DNA of 25,044 nt, from NCBI GenBank assembly GCA_002393195.1, contig DGIK01000059.1:1-25044 (forward strand), given 5' to 3'. A model generated the notes under the pieces. That model did no database searches and was not told the origin of the DNA. It worked only from the letters and a program-made list of their open reading frames with translations. The position numbers and the translations under genes were made by a program. Origin of the DNA: Bacteroidales bacterium UBA3824 (GTDB lineage: Bacteria; Bacteroidota; Bacteroidia; Bacteroidales; UBA3824). Shown one piece after another: positions 14,672-23,103 of this stretch. Numbering within the stretch: position 1 is the stretch's first letter; each line of letters opens with the position of its first letter.

Positions 14672-15322
14672 TTAATTGTGATTAAAAACGTACTGTATGA
14701 TGTTGGCGCCCATCTTCAATGCTTTCAGGTGCGCCTCCTGCGTGTCGTTGTGCACTTGCGGGTCTTCCCAGCCGTCGCCGAGGTCGCACTCCCATGTGTA
14801 GAGGAATACGAGCCGCCCTTCGTGAAACATTGCGTATGCCACGGGCGCGTGGTTGTCGTGTTCGTGGATCTTGGGAAGTCCGTTTGGGAAGTCGTATTTC
14901 TGATGAAAAATCTCAAAACTCGTGGGCAATTCCACCATCTCCGCTTCGGGAAACACTTTTGCCATCTCCCTGAATACGAAGTCTTTGGTGCCGTAGTTGT
15001 CGTCAAAATGAAAAAAACCGCCCGACAGCAGGTAGCGTCTCAGATTGTCAACGTCTGACGGCGAAAAGATGACGTTGCCGTGCCCCGTGGCGTGGATGTA
15101 TGGATAATTGAAAATCTCCACGCTGCCCGGCTCCACGGTAGGGATGTCGTCGGAGATGTTGGTGTGGAGTTCCTGATTGCAAAATTTGACGAGGTTGGGC
15201 AGCGAGGTTGGGTTGGCATACCAATCGCCCCCGCCAGAATATTTCATAAGGGCGATTTTCAATTGCTGCGCTTGTGAGGTAAGCGATGCAAGCGTCAATA
15301 ATATGGCAAAAAGAAACTTCAT
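14672..15322 (-). CDS. Secreted DUF4159 family protein
   Basis: 216 residues with a signal peptide at 1-18 (SQAQ). The body matches DUF4159, a class-I glutamine-amidotransferase-like flavodoxin fold without obvious enzyme residues: ALMKYSGGGDWY near the start, NYPYIHATGHGNV, RRYLLSGGFFHFDDNYG and a HEHDNHAPVAYAMFHEGRLVFLYT-type core with several His, Asp and Glu residues. It leads an operon with the DUF3857 protein. DUF4159 genes often sit near membrane or export gene sets, but no such set is seen here. Function unknown. Confidence 0.8.
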   Translation of the reverse strand: MKFLFAILLTLASLTSQAQQLKIALMKYSGGGDWYANPTSLPNLVKFCNQELHTNISDDIPTVEPGSVEIFNYPYIHATGHGNVIFSPSDVDNLRRYLLSGGFFHFDDNYGTKDFVFREMAKVFPEAEMVELPTSFEIFHQKYDFPNGLPKIHEHDNHAPVAYAMFHEGRLVFLYTWECDLGDGWEDPQVHNDTQEAHLKALKMGANIIQYVFNHN

Positions 15323-15338
15323 TTTTGTTGCTTATATC

Positions 15339-15377
15339 GAAAACGGCGGATTTCGTCTGTCAGAACCCGCCGTTTTC
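15339..15377 (-). terminator. Probable terminator after purB
   Basis: An 11-bp stem (15339-15349 with 15367-15377) contains the T-run of its own 3' arm, with an inner TTC/GAA pair. It lies about 100 nt past the purB stop and just before the DUF4159 start. The A-tract on the other arm would make it bidirectional. Confidence 0.6.
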
Positions 15378-15436
15378 TATCAATTGTGTATTTTTAATTA
15401 CAAATTGTCCAATTTAGACTTTAAAATTCTACTCTA

Positions 15437-15484
15437 AACTTTCCTCTTTCCTCTATAAAACACTCCTCTCTCCTCTATATTCCC
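15437..15484. repeat. Polypurine/polypyrimidine repeat tract
   Basis: Reading the plus strand, units of TTTCCTC and CTCCTCTC alternate and TCCTCTATA occurs twice, giving a strand-asymmetric tract that overlaps the last purB codons. It seems to be degenerate intergenic filler; no coding or hairpin signal is seen. Confidence 0.5.
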
Positions 15485-16818
15485 GTATAGTTGAAAGGCG
15501 TAATCTTCCTCATCTCCTCTTTTACAGATTCGGCGACGTCGAGGGTGTCGATGAATCCGTGGATGTCTTCTTTGGTGATTTGGCGGTTGACGCGGGTGAG
15601 TTCTTTGAGTTTTTCGTAAGCGTTGGGTATTTCCTCGCGGCGCATGATGGTCTGGATAGCCTCCGCGCATACCGCCCAGTTGGCTTCGAGGTCGGCGTCG
15701 ATGGATTCCTTGTGGAGGATGAGTTTGTCAAGGCCTTTGAGCAACGATTTGATAGCCACCACGGTATGACCGAATGGCACGCCGATATTTCTCAATACGG
15801 TGCTATCGGTGAGGTCGCGTTGTAGGCGCGAAATCGGGAGTTTCTGTGCGAGGAATGTAAGCACGGCGTTTGCCATGCCGAGGTTGCCTTCCGCATTCTC
15901 AAAGTCGATTGGGTTTACCTTGTGCGGCATCGCCGAGGAGCCCACTTCGCCGGCTTTGAGTTTTTGCTTGAAGTAATTGAGGGATATGTACATCCAGATG
16001 TCGCGGCAGAGGTCGATGAGGATGGTGTTGATGCGCTTCATAGCGTCGCAGAACGCTGCAAAATTGTCGTAATGCTCTATCTGTGTGGTTACTTGCGAGC
16101 GGTCGAGGCTCAGCACGTGGTTTACAAACGAATTGGCAAATTTTGTCCAGTCGATGTCGGGGTATGCCACGGCGTGCGCGTTGAAATTGCCTGTTGCGCC
16201 GCCAAATTTAGCCGAATAAGGCACGAGTTTGAGGAGGCCTATCTGGTTGTTGAGCCTTTCGATATATACCTCAATCTCCTTGCCGAGCCTCGTGGGGCTT
16301 GCCGGCTGACCGTGTGTGCGTGCGAGCATCGGCACATCCGCCCATTCGCTTGCGCGGTTGGTGAGCGTGAACGTGAGTTTCTCCATCAGCGGGAGATAAA
16401 CGTTGTTTGTCGCCATCTGGAGAGAGTAGGGGATGGAGGTATTGTTGATGTCCTGAGATGTCAAGCCGAAGTGTATAAACGACTTGTACTGCGGGATGTT
16501 CAATGCGTCAAACTTCTCCCTCAGGAAATACTCCACCGCCTTCACGTCGTGGTTGGTGGTCTTCTCTATCTCCTTGATTCTGAGCGCGTCCGTTGTTGTA
16601 AATTTGCGGTATATCGCCCTCAACGGCTTCAATAGTTTGCGGTCAAAACCCTTGAGTTGCGGCAGGGGAATCTCGCACAAGGCGATGAAATATTCCACCT
16701 CCACAAGCACCCTATATTTAATAAGGCCAAATTCCGAAAAATACTCGGCGAGGTCGTCAGTCTTGCTCCTGTAACGACCGTCCACCGGCGAAATGGCTGT
16801 AAGTTCTGTTAATTCCAT
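15475..16818 (-). CDS. purB: Adenylosuccinate lyase
   Basis: 447 residues, the normal length for the short PurB form. It catalyses two steps of purine synthesis: SAICAR to AICAR plus fumarate, and adenylosuccinate to AMP plus fumarate, in the cytosol as a homotetramer. The fumarase/aspartase superfamily signature GSSAMPHKVNP is at 293-303. THGQ with the catalytic His169 and TTNHDVKAVE (His90) are also present, as is the typical start ELTAISPVDGRY. It is a housekeeping gene with its own promoter, and it marks the left border of the AT-rich accessory block. Confidence 0.97.
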   Translation of the reverse strand: MELTELTAISPVDGRYRSKTDDLAEYFSEFGLIKYRVLVEVEYFIALCEIPLPQLKGFDRKLLKPLRAIYRKFTTTDALRIKEIEKTTNHDVKAVEYFLREKFDALNIPQYKSFIHFGLTSQDINNTSIPYSLQMATNNVYLPLMEKLTFTLTNRASEWADVPMLARTHGQPASPTRLGKEIEVYIERLNNQIGLLKLVPYSAKFGGATGNFNAHAVAYPDIDWTKFANSFVNHVLSLDRSQVTTQIEHYDNFAAFCDAMKRINTILIDLCRDIWMYISLNYFKQKLKAGEVGSSAMPHKVNPIDFENAEGNLGMANAVLTFLAQKLPISRLQRDLTDSTVLRNIGVPFGHTVVAIKSLLKGLDKLILHKESIDADLEANWAVCAEAIQTIMRREEIPNAYEKLKELTRVNRQITKEDIHGFIDTLDVAESVKEEMRKITPFNYTGI

Positions 16819-16840
16819 GTTGTGTAAGTAATGTTCGCTG

Positions 16841-16872
16841 CAAAGTTATAATTAAATCGGGGAAAATTCAAA
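16841..16872 (-). promoter_or_regulatory. Bacteroides-type promoter of purB
   Basis: TTTG (16869-16872) and TAACTTTG (16841-16848) on the minus strand are 20 nt apart, a full consensus. An AT-rich 9-bp hairpin (16871-16879 with 16883-16891) overlaps the -33 side and may serve as a weak end for the secreted-protein operon arriving from the right. Confidence 0.7.
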
Positions 16873-16992
16873 CTTTTTTGGAAAAAAAGTTTTTGATGTG
16901 GTGGAAATTGGCAAAAATGTCCTTTTGTCTATGCCCGAAAGTGCTGCAAATTACTTTTTTGGAAAAAATTGAGGTGTATTAGTGAATATATT

Positions 16993-18903
16993 TTATTGCA
17001 AATCGAGAACTAAACGAAAACCATAGCTATTTCTTCGTATTCCCCCTAAATCAAAATATCGAGATGTAACACGAGCATATTTCGCATTTTCATTCCAACT
17101 GCCTCCGCGCAAAACACGGTTTTCTCCTGAAACATATTGAGAAGTATATGTACCATAGATGTCTTCACACCATTCCCATACATTTCCTGACATATCATAA
17201 ATGCCTAATGCATTACAATTTTTGGATTTTACATATTTTACACCAAGACCTAGTTTGTATGCGTTTTTATCATAAACTGCAACGTCATCAATGCTATCAC
17301 TGCCACTGAATTTTGCATTTGAATTTATGATGCCACCTTTTGCTGCATACTCCCATTCAGCTTCTGTTGGCAAGCGAAATTTTAATCCTGTTTTTTGATT
17401 CAGTTTGGAAATGAATCGGTTGCAGCCATGCCATGATACATCAATTTTGGGTAACATGGATTGGGGCGTTCCATCATCCATGATTGTGCTCCACAAACGC
17501 TGTGTTACTTCTGTTTCTCCGATGTAATAACTTTTTAATTCAACCAAATGAACAGGTTGTTCATCGTTGGATGCATCTGCATCATAATTCTTTTCATTAG
17601 GATTTGTGTTTTGTGCACCCATCCAAAAACGTCCTCCTTCAACTACAACCATTTTAAAACTATAACCATTGACTGTTATTAGTTTATATGTGAAATTTTC
17701 TGTATTTATCGTTGGTATATTTATTTCATTTTGGTTAAGTTCATATTCTGTCAATTTCAAATTCTGTTCAGTATTTGAACGAACAGCGCGAACTAATAAT
17801 CCGTAGTAACATGGGTAAGATGTAGGCATGTCGTAACTATACGCCAAAGCATTATTCGGTTTTTGAGTGCATAGAGAAGATGACCAGTATTTGCCATTTA
17901 AATTAGGCGCTAACAGTGAAGTTTTTTCACGCAATCCTCCATAAGGAAAGAAAATGAATTTGTCTGGATTGATTTTACTTCGTGCGATTCTGCCTGCATG
18001 ACCTGAACCTTCATAATTATCAGTCCATTCCCAATTGCAATTGTTATCCAATTCATACCATTCTGCTGATGTTGGCATTCGCCAGTCATTTCCCATGTTA
18101 ATGGTTGCTGCATCATCCTTCGGAGCTAAAATAGTAATCTCATTGTTTGAATACTTTTTAATAACTGTATCACTTCTTTGAAAAAATTTATATGATTTCC
18201 ATGTATAATTTTTTTTGGCTTTTGTTTCGCCCCATGCAAAATAATCACCATATTCCCATGGATTATTCGCTCCAACATTACATGTCGCCCAAAGTGTGCC
18301 TGAAGGAAGTCCGAGGTCAACGTATTCATATATAATTGTTGATTTATTAACAGAATCTATTTCAACAATTTCGTTTTCAGGTTCTTCGCGTTGAATATGA
18401 GGATTTTCCACTATATCATATTCCTGTCTGTCTTTTATAAAATCCGCAATAATACCGACTTTGTTCTCGTCAATAGAGCATATAAGATTTCCATCGAATC
18501 CGTATTTAGTTCTTAGTGTATCGCCACGGAAAAGCATTTTTGTGGATACAATAGGAAGATCATCCCCTTCAATTTCCTTAATTTCCAATATTTTAACCTT
18601 TAAACATTGATTACAAGCCTTGTTTTCATTTTGCAAAGTATTGAAATATGTAGCAAATGTTATTTCAGAAATTTTAAAATTGTTCTCTATTGCAATTCTT
18701 TTTGCAATTTTATCTTCAAAGTTGCAATATTTTGTCAATTTCATTTGTATTGAATCTCGATATTTGGCATCGTTTGTAGAGAAATACATATTAGTCAGAC
18801 GAATGTATTCCTTCACGACATCGATATGTTGCGTCTGTCCGTATGCGCTTGCCGCAAACAGAAGAAACATCAACAACAATATAAAGTGCTTTTTTGTCAT
18901 CAT
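16993..18903 (-). CDS. Secreted FISUMP plus SUMF1/FGE-like domain protein
   Basis: 636 residues with a signal peptide at 1-22. Residues 25-180 are a diverged copy of the N-terminal module found in the three preceding genes. Residues 194-376 are a FISUMP-type domain (EYVDLGLPSGTLWATCNVGA opening, then WRMPTSAEW, KYWSSS, LLVRAVR). Residues 405-636 are a SUMF1/FGE-type C-lectin-fold domain (GRFWMGA, ETEVTQ, RLPTEAEWEYAAKGG, GNVWEWCED, RVLRGGSW, GFRLV). The two adjacent cysteines of true formylglycine-generating enzymes are absent, so a sulfatase-maturation role is unlikely and ligand binding more so. The start overlaps the upstream stop as ATGA; Met2 (18900) is an equal alternative. It is the last gene of the cluster. 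Confidence 0.8.
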   Translation of the reverse strand: MMTKKHFILLLMFLLFAASAYGQTQHIDVVKEYIRLTNMYFSTNDAKYRDSIQMKLTKYCNFEDKIAKRIAIENNFKISEITFATYFNTLQNENKACNQCLKVKILEIKEIEGDDLPIVSTKMLFRGDTLRTKYGFDGNLICSIDENKVGIIADFIKDRQEYDIVENPHIQREEPENEIVEIDSVNKSTIIYEYVDLGLPSGTLWATCNVGANNPWEYGDYFAWGETKAKKNYTWKSYKFFQRSDTVIKKYSNNEITILAPKDDAATINMGNDWRMPTSAEWYELDNNCNWEWTDNYEGSGHAGRIARSKINPDKFIFFPYGGLREKTSLLAPNLNGKYWSSSLCTQKPNNALAYSYDMPTSYPCYYGLLVRAVRSNTEQNLKLTEYELNQNEINIPTINTENFTYKLITVNGYSFKMVVVEGGRFWMGAQNTNPNEKNYDADASNDEQPVHLVELKSYYIGETEVTQRLWSTIMDDGTPQSMLPKIDVSWHGCNRFISKLNQKTGLKFRLPTEAEWEYAAKGGIINSNAKFSGSDSIDDVAVYDKNAYKLGLGVKYVKSKNCNALGIYDMSGNVWEWCEDIYGTYTSQYVSGENRVLRGGSWNENAKYARVTSRYFDLGGIRRNSYGFRLVLDLQ

Positions 18904-20330
18904 TTTAGTTTAATAGCGGTGAATATTCCGAAATATCTACACATATAAATACGCAATGGTATGTTGAGTAGTTCTCTTACAAAATGTTGTCTATGCCAAT
19001 TGTTAATTATGCTCGTAGCGCGCTCCGCAAATTCACCCTCACATCCAGAATTTGGATGAAAAGAACATGATTGCGTGAATCCTGTTTCTTCAGCTTCTTT
19101 GAAATACTTTAATGCTGTTTCTTTGTCTTTTTGTTTGTAATAACAAATTCCCAAAAGACATTTGGCATCGGCAATGCAGCATGGTAATATTGTTGTTTCT
19201 GATTGACAAACTTTTTGAAACAAGCTCATGGCACGTTCTATATATCCATTGTTATAGTCTATAACCCCGAGTTTTATCATTGCGTCTTCATTTCCATACG
19301 ATGCCGCTTTTTCCAAAAGATTGACAACTACATTATGTGTGATGCCTATTTCTCGCAATTTTTCCGTATCTTCCTCGCTTAATTTGAATTTTTTTGCTTC
19401 TTTCCCATACGGTGGAATCTTGTAATAATAACAAATAGCCAATCCCAAATAAGCGAAACTAATTAAATAGTCATTATCAATTTCTTTGTGATAATAAGCA
19501 TTCCTTTGAGGATACTTGTGATAGTTTTCTATTGCTTTGAAAAAGGAAAGTTCAGGATTAACATATCGTGAGTTGTATAATTGATAAAAACCAAATTTCA
19601 ACGCAGCCAAAACACTGCCGCCTTTCCAAATAGCTTTTCGATAGTATTCTGACGCAAGGCTGTCATTGTGGTTTTGCCCAACATGGTTCCCGTATATCAC
19701 TTTGATAGCATATTTGTCTCCCTCAGTAATAGTCATTTCTGTTTCTTTTTCAGATAATTCAGGCAAGGTGATTGCATTTGAGATGTCCTCATTATCAGAT
19801 GCTTGTACAACAATTTTTTGCTCCGATTCAGTTCTTTTTACAGGTACAGACTCATTACTATTTTTCTTGCGTATTTTTGTTATTTCTCGTTCATTAGATA
19901 CAATTCCGGTAATTTTGTTGTCAACAATCCAAAAATCAGAGGCTGTTGTCAAAGATATTCCGCCAGAATACGCCAATACAGCAGTAATGATTGTTCCTTC
20001 ATTATCGGAATTGTTTTTTAGTTTGCCAACAATTTCAACTTTGATATGTTTTTTGCTTCCTTCATCATATAATATCCTCATATATTCATCAGGAATACAA
20101 TTACTTTTTCGTTCATAATATTTTTCTACAATTTCGTCTTTCATTCCGCAACCGTCTCCTGCCGTTTGAAACGATGCCAAAACTTTTTTCTGTTTATCTG
20201 TATTGTCGGGCGACCTCTGCCACTCGTTTAACAAGTTGACATAGTTTTCCACCACCTGTTCAGGCGATGTCTGCGCGTATAATGGGAGAGAGCAAATAAT
20301 TAATAATTTGAGTATCAATATTTTATTCAT
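18900..20330 (-). CDS. Secreted Sel1/TPR-like repeat protein with shared N-terminal module
   Basis: 476 residues with a signal peptide at 1-19. Residues 21-153 are the cluster's N-terminal module (QVVENYVNLLNEWQRSPDN, DGCGMKDEIV, SDFWIVDNKITGIVSN). In place of FISUMP, the C-terminal part (about 220-440) is helical with Sel1/TPR-like units, for example ASEYYRKAIWKGGSVLAALK, NLLEKAASYGNEDAMIKLG and CLLGICYYKQKDKETALKYF. Such repeats bind other proteins. Several cysteines cluster at 374-430. It begins 5 nt after the preceding gene and overlaps the next start, so translation is coupled. The N-terminal module may be an NTF2-like fold; I am not certain of this. Confidence 0.75.
   Translation of the reverse strand: MNKILILKLLIICSLPLYAQTSPEQVVENYVNLLNEWQRSPDNTDKQKKVLASFQTAGDGCGMKDEIVEKYYERKSNCIPDEYMRILYDEGSKKHIKVEIVGKLKNNSDNEGTIITAVLAYSGGISLTTASDFWIVDNKITGIVSNEREITKIRKKNSNESVPVKRTESEQKIVVQASDNEDISNAITLPELSEKETEMTITEGDKYAIKVIYGNHVGQNHNDSLASEYYRKAIWKGGSVLAALKFGFYQLYNSRYVNPELSFFKAIENYHKYPQRNAYYHKEIDNDYLISFAYLGLAICYYYKIPPYGKEAKKFKLSEEDTEKLREIGITHNVVVNLLEKAASYGNEDAMIKLGVIDYNNGYIERAMSLFQKVCQSETTILPCCIADAKCLLGICYYKQKDKETALKYFKEAEETGFTQSCSFHPNSGCEGEFAERATSIINNWHRQHFVRELLNIPLRIYMCRYFGIFTAIKLK
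20020..20160. repeat. 141-bp tract nearly identical to 21411-21551
   Basis: By eye this stretch differs from 21411-21551 at a single base, while flanking codons of the two paralogues are clearly less similar. It codes for the same part of the N-terminal module in two adjacent genes, as expected after recent gene conversion. Confidence 0.8.
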
Positions 20331-20335
20331 TTTTA

Positions 20336-21730
20336 TTATTTCCCTTTTAGAATTATTTTGTCAAAATTATATGTGATTTTTTCTGTTTTATAGCCCGGAC
20401 ATGAAACGACTATCACTGGCGATGCCTGTATACTTAATTCAAATTTACCATCTAAATCAGTAACTGTTCCATTTTTAGTTCCTTTTTCAACTATATAAAC
20501 GCCAGCTAATGGATTGTTAAATTTATCATAAATATAACCACGAATTCTTTTATTATCGTTGAGCACATTACCAAAATCCGCACTTCTATTTTGCCAAACG
20601 GCACGAATTAGCATTCCATAGTCTCGATAATAAGATGTTACTTCCCAAAAATTACAAGCAAACGCATAAAAATTTTTATCGAGAGTAGATGTCCAGTAAT
20701 AACCCACTAATTGGTTATCAGTCTCCTCGCCTGCTTTCAACCCACCACATGGGAAAAAAACAGATTGTTCAGGGTCCTTTTTACTGCTTGCAATCCTTCC
20801 TGCAATTCCAGAGTGTTTGTAATTATCAGTCCATTCCCAGTTGCAATTATTATACAATTCCAACCATTCTTCTTGTGTTGGCATACGCCAGTATGCACCC
20901 ATATTGGCAGTCGCAGCATCGTCTATTCGCTCTAAGATGGAAATGTTGTCGATAAATCCATGCCCAAACGAATAGTTGTCGCAATATTTTGTAAGGTAGT
21001 AATATTTTTTTGCGAAAAATTTGTATGAACTCCGCGTATAATTTTTTTTCGGTTTCGTTTCCCCCCACGCGAAATAATCGCCATATTCCCACGGATTATT
21101 AGCCCCAACATTACAAGTAGCCCATAGAGTGCCTGATGGAAGTCCGAGGTCAACGTATTTATATATAGTTGTTGATTGATTAACAGAATTTATTGCAACA
21201 ATTTCGTTTTTAGGCTCTTCGTGTTGAATAGGAGGATTGCTATATATAACTTTGTCAATATTCAATTTTGTTATCTCCCTTTCGTTAGATACAATTCCTG
21301 TTATTTTATTCCCCGAAATCCAAAAATCGGATACGGTTGTAAATGATATTCCGCCTGAATATCTAAGAACAGCAGTAATGATGGTGCCATATTTATCTGA
21401 ATTGTCGGTAAGTTTGCCAACAATTTCAACTTTGATATGTTTTTTGCTTCCTTCATCATATAATATCCTCATATATTCATCAGGAATACAATTACTTTTC
21501 CGTTCATAATATTTTTCTACAATTTCGTCTTTCATTCCGCAACCGTCTCCTTCCGTTTGAAACATTGCCAAAACCTTTTTTCTTTTTTCTGTATTGTCGG
21601 GCGACCTCTGCCACTCGTTTAACAAGTTGACATAGTTTTCCACCACCTGTTTAGGCGTAGTTTGCGCTTTCATGGATAAAGTGCAAATGGTTAGTAATAT
21701 GAATGATAATGCTTTTTCCATTTCCACCAT
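20336..21730 (-). CDS. Secreted FISUMP protein with C-terminal carboxypeptidase-regulatory-like domain
   Basis: 464 residues; signal peptide 1-23 counted from the Met at 21730 (Met4 at 21721 is an equal candidate). Residues 26-156 are the shared N-terminal module, 158-190 a linker almost identical to that of the FISUMP/SUMF1 gene, and 191-378 a FISUMP domain (VDLGLPSGTLWATCNVG, WRMPTQEEW, YYWTST, MLIRAV). Residues 395-464 are a carboxypeptidase-regulatory-like beta-sandwich (IRGYIYDKFNNPLAGVYI, GTKNGTVTDLDGKF, PGYKTEKI), the module usually found at the N-terminus of SusC-type transporters. The gene overlaps the previous one by 40 nt. No enzymatic motif is present; carbohydrate or surface binding is a guess. 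Confidence 0.8.
   Translation of the reverse strand: MVEMEKALSFILLTICTLSMKAQTTPKQVVENYVNLLNEWQRSPDNTEKRKKVLAMFQTEGDGCGMKDEIVEKYYERKSNCIPDEYMRILYDEGSKKHIKVEIVGKLTDNSDKYGTIITAVLRYSGGISFTTVSDFWISGNKITGIVSNEREITKLNIDKVIYSNPPIQHEEPKNEIVAINSVNQSTTIYKYVDLGLPSGTLWATCNVGANNPWEYGDYFAWGETKPKKNYTRSSYKFFAKKYYYLTKYCDNYSFGHGFIDNISILERIDDAATANMGAYWRMPTQEEWLELYNNCNWEWTDNYKHSGIAGRIASSKKDPEQSVFFPCGGLKAGEETDNQLVGYYWTSTLDKNFYAFACNFWEVTSYYRDYGMLIRAVWQNRSADFGNVLNDNKRIRGYIYDKFNNPLAGVYIVEKGTKNGTVTDLDGKFELSIQASPVIVVSCPGYKTEKITYNFDKIILKGK
21081..21158. repeat. 78-bp tract nearly identical to 22439-22516
   Basis: It codes for the invariant opening of the FISUMP domain. The two copies differ by one base; a third, more diverged copy lies at about 18246-18324 in the FISUMP/SUMF1 gene. 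Confidence 0.8.
21411..21551. repeat. Second copy of the 141-bp N-terminal-module tract
   Basis: Partner of 20020-20160, in the same orientation and about 1.39 kb away. It could mediate deletion or duplication of the intervening gene by homologous recombination. Confidence 0.8.
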
Positions 21731-23103
21731 TTTTTTATTAAAATTATTGGTTCGTAATTATATGTTACTTCTTGTGTTTTATAATCAGGATGTGAAATGA
21801 CAAGTATATGCGATGAATTTGTAAAAATTTCAAATCTACCATCAAAACCGGTCATTGTTCCATTTTTAGTTCCTTTTTCAACTATAACTACACCAGGTAA
21901 AGGATGTCTTTTTTTATCATAAATGCATCCTCTTATTGCCTCTTTTAAAAAGGTTTTGCCTCTTCTAACCATCACTGCTCTAACTGCTTGACCTAAATAT
22001 CGATAGTTGCCTCCTATGTTTTGTTTCGTGGAATCGAAGTTTAAGGACCATGCTTTATTCGGGTTATCAGTATTAAGCGAGGACGACCAATAATTGCCAA
22101 ACCTATTGTATCGTTCAGCAGGAAGAAATATTGTATTGTCATTTCTACCAGTGATAGAATAACCACTTTTGCCATTATGTTTTGTCCATTTCCATATACA
22201 TTCATTTTCCAGTTCTAGCCATTGAGTTCTCGTGGGCATGCACCAATCGCTATTCCATTGGGAATAACCCACATCATCGGATTGTTCGAGGATTGTCAAA
22301 CTATCAGAAAAGACATTGTTACCAAAAATCGACATATTACAATACTTTTTAAGAGAGTAAAGGTCTCCATTGGCAAATTTGTAATTAGCCCACGAATACT
22401 CTGTTTTCGGTTTCGTTTCCCCCCATGCAAAATAATCTCCATATTCCCACGGATTATTAGCCCCAACATTACAAGTAGCCCAAAGAGTGCCTGATGGAAG
22501 TCCGAGGTCAACGTATGAATGATTTGACGAATTGGTTGGTTTGTTGTCTGTTTTAGTTGAAACAATTTCTTTTTCAGGATCTTTGGGTTGAATATTATCA
22601 ACGCGTTTTGTGATATTTCCGCCTTTTTTGCGTATCTTGGTTATTTCCAGTTCATTGGAAACTATCCCTGAAATCTTACCACCAACAATCCAAAAGTCAG
22701 AGACCGTTGTTAATGATATTCCGCCTGAATATGACAAAACAGCGGTAACTATTGTTATGTCATCATCGGAATTCTTTTTGAGATTCCCAACAATTTCCAC
22801 TTTGATGTGGTTTCGATGTCCTTCATCGTAAAAAATAGTTAGATACTCATTGGGCAAACAATGCTTTGTGCCAGTATTGTAGTTTTGTACAATCTCGTCT
22901 TTCATTCCGCAGCCGTCTCCTTCTGTTTGCAACGATGCCAAAACTTTTTTCCTTTTTTCCGTATTGTCGGGCGACCTCTGCCACTCGTTTAACAAGTTGA
23001 CATAATTTTCCACCACCTGTTCAGGCGTAGTTTGCGCTTTAACAACAAACGTTAAAATGCATAAAACAAGCGTTAGCAAATATTTATTTTTGATTATATA
23101 CAT
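21691..23103 (-). CDS. Secreted FISUMP protein with carboxypeptidase-regulatory-like domain, sister gene
   Basis: 470 residues with a signal peptide at 1-24. The domain order is that of the next gene: N-terminal module (27-158), acidic linker, FISUMP domain (197-379, with VDLGLPSGTLWATCNVG, CMPTRTQWLELE, NYWSSS, GQAVRAV), then a carboxypeptidase-regulatory-like domain (388-455, GTKNGTMTGFDGRF, HPDYKTQEV). FISUMP bodies of the two sisters differ much more than their openings. The C-terminus after IIL runs into a Lys/Trp/Tyr-rich tail (KKWWKWKKHYHSYY) that exists only because the frame continues 40 nt into the next gene, past a run of seven A. It overlaps the upstream gene by 20 nt. Confidence 0.8.
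   Translation of the reverse strand: MYIIKNKYLLTLVLCILTFVVKAQTTPEQVVENYVNLLNEWQRSPDNTEKRKKVLASLQTEGDGCGMKDEIVQNYNTGTKHCLPNEYLTIFYDEGHRNHIKVEIVGNLKKNSDDDITIVTAVLSYSGGISLTTVSDFWIVGGKISGIVSNELEITKIRKKGGNITKRVDNIQPKDPEKEIVSTKTDNKPTNSSNHSYVDLGLPSGTLWATCNVGANNPWEYGDYFAWGETKPKTEYSWANYKFANGDLYSLKKYCNMSIFGNNVFSDSLTILEQSDDVGYSQWNSDWCMPTRTQWLELENECIWKWTKHNGKSGYSITGRNDNTIFLPAERYNRFGNYWSSSLNTDNPNKAWSLNFDSTKQNIGGNYRYLGQAVRAVMVRRGKTFLKEAIRGCIYDKKRHPLPGVVIVEKGTKNGTMTGFDGRFEIFTNSSHILVISHPDYKTQEVTYNYEPIILIKKWWKWKKHYHSYY
21730..21736 (-). other. A7 slippery heptamer at a gene overlap
   Basis: On the minus strand the upstream frame reads ATA AAA AAA TGG, so the A AAA AAA heptamer is in the phase used for -1 frameshifting. 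A -1 slip would enter the frame of the downstream gene exactly at its ATG. No downstream stimulatory structure is evident. Confidence 0.4.
22439..22516. repeat. Second copy of the 78-bp FISUMP-opening tract
   Basis: Partner of 21081-21158, in the same orientation, about 1.36 kb apart. Recombination between these copies would swap C-terminal parts between neighbouring genes. Confidence 0.8.

Noticed and set aside
17000..17110. C-terminal end of the SUMF1/FGE-like domain as a diversity-generating retroelement target
   Set aside because: The domain type and the GGSWNENAKYAR...GFRLV end fit such targets, but the codons are not enriched in AAC/AAT at variable sites, and no reverse transcriptase or template repeat is in the window.
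18200..18903. True sulfatase-activating enzyme for the protein encoded at 16993-18903
   Set aside because: The paired active-site cysteines near RGGSW are absent and no sulfatase gene is nearby.
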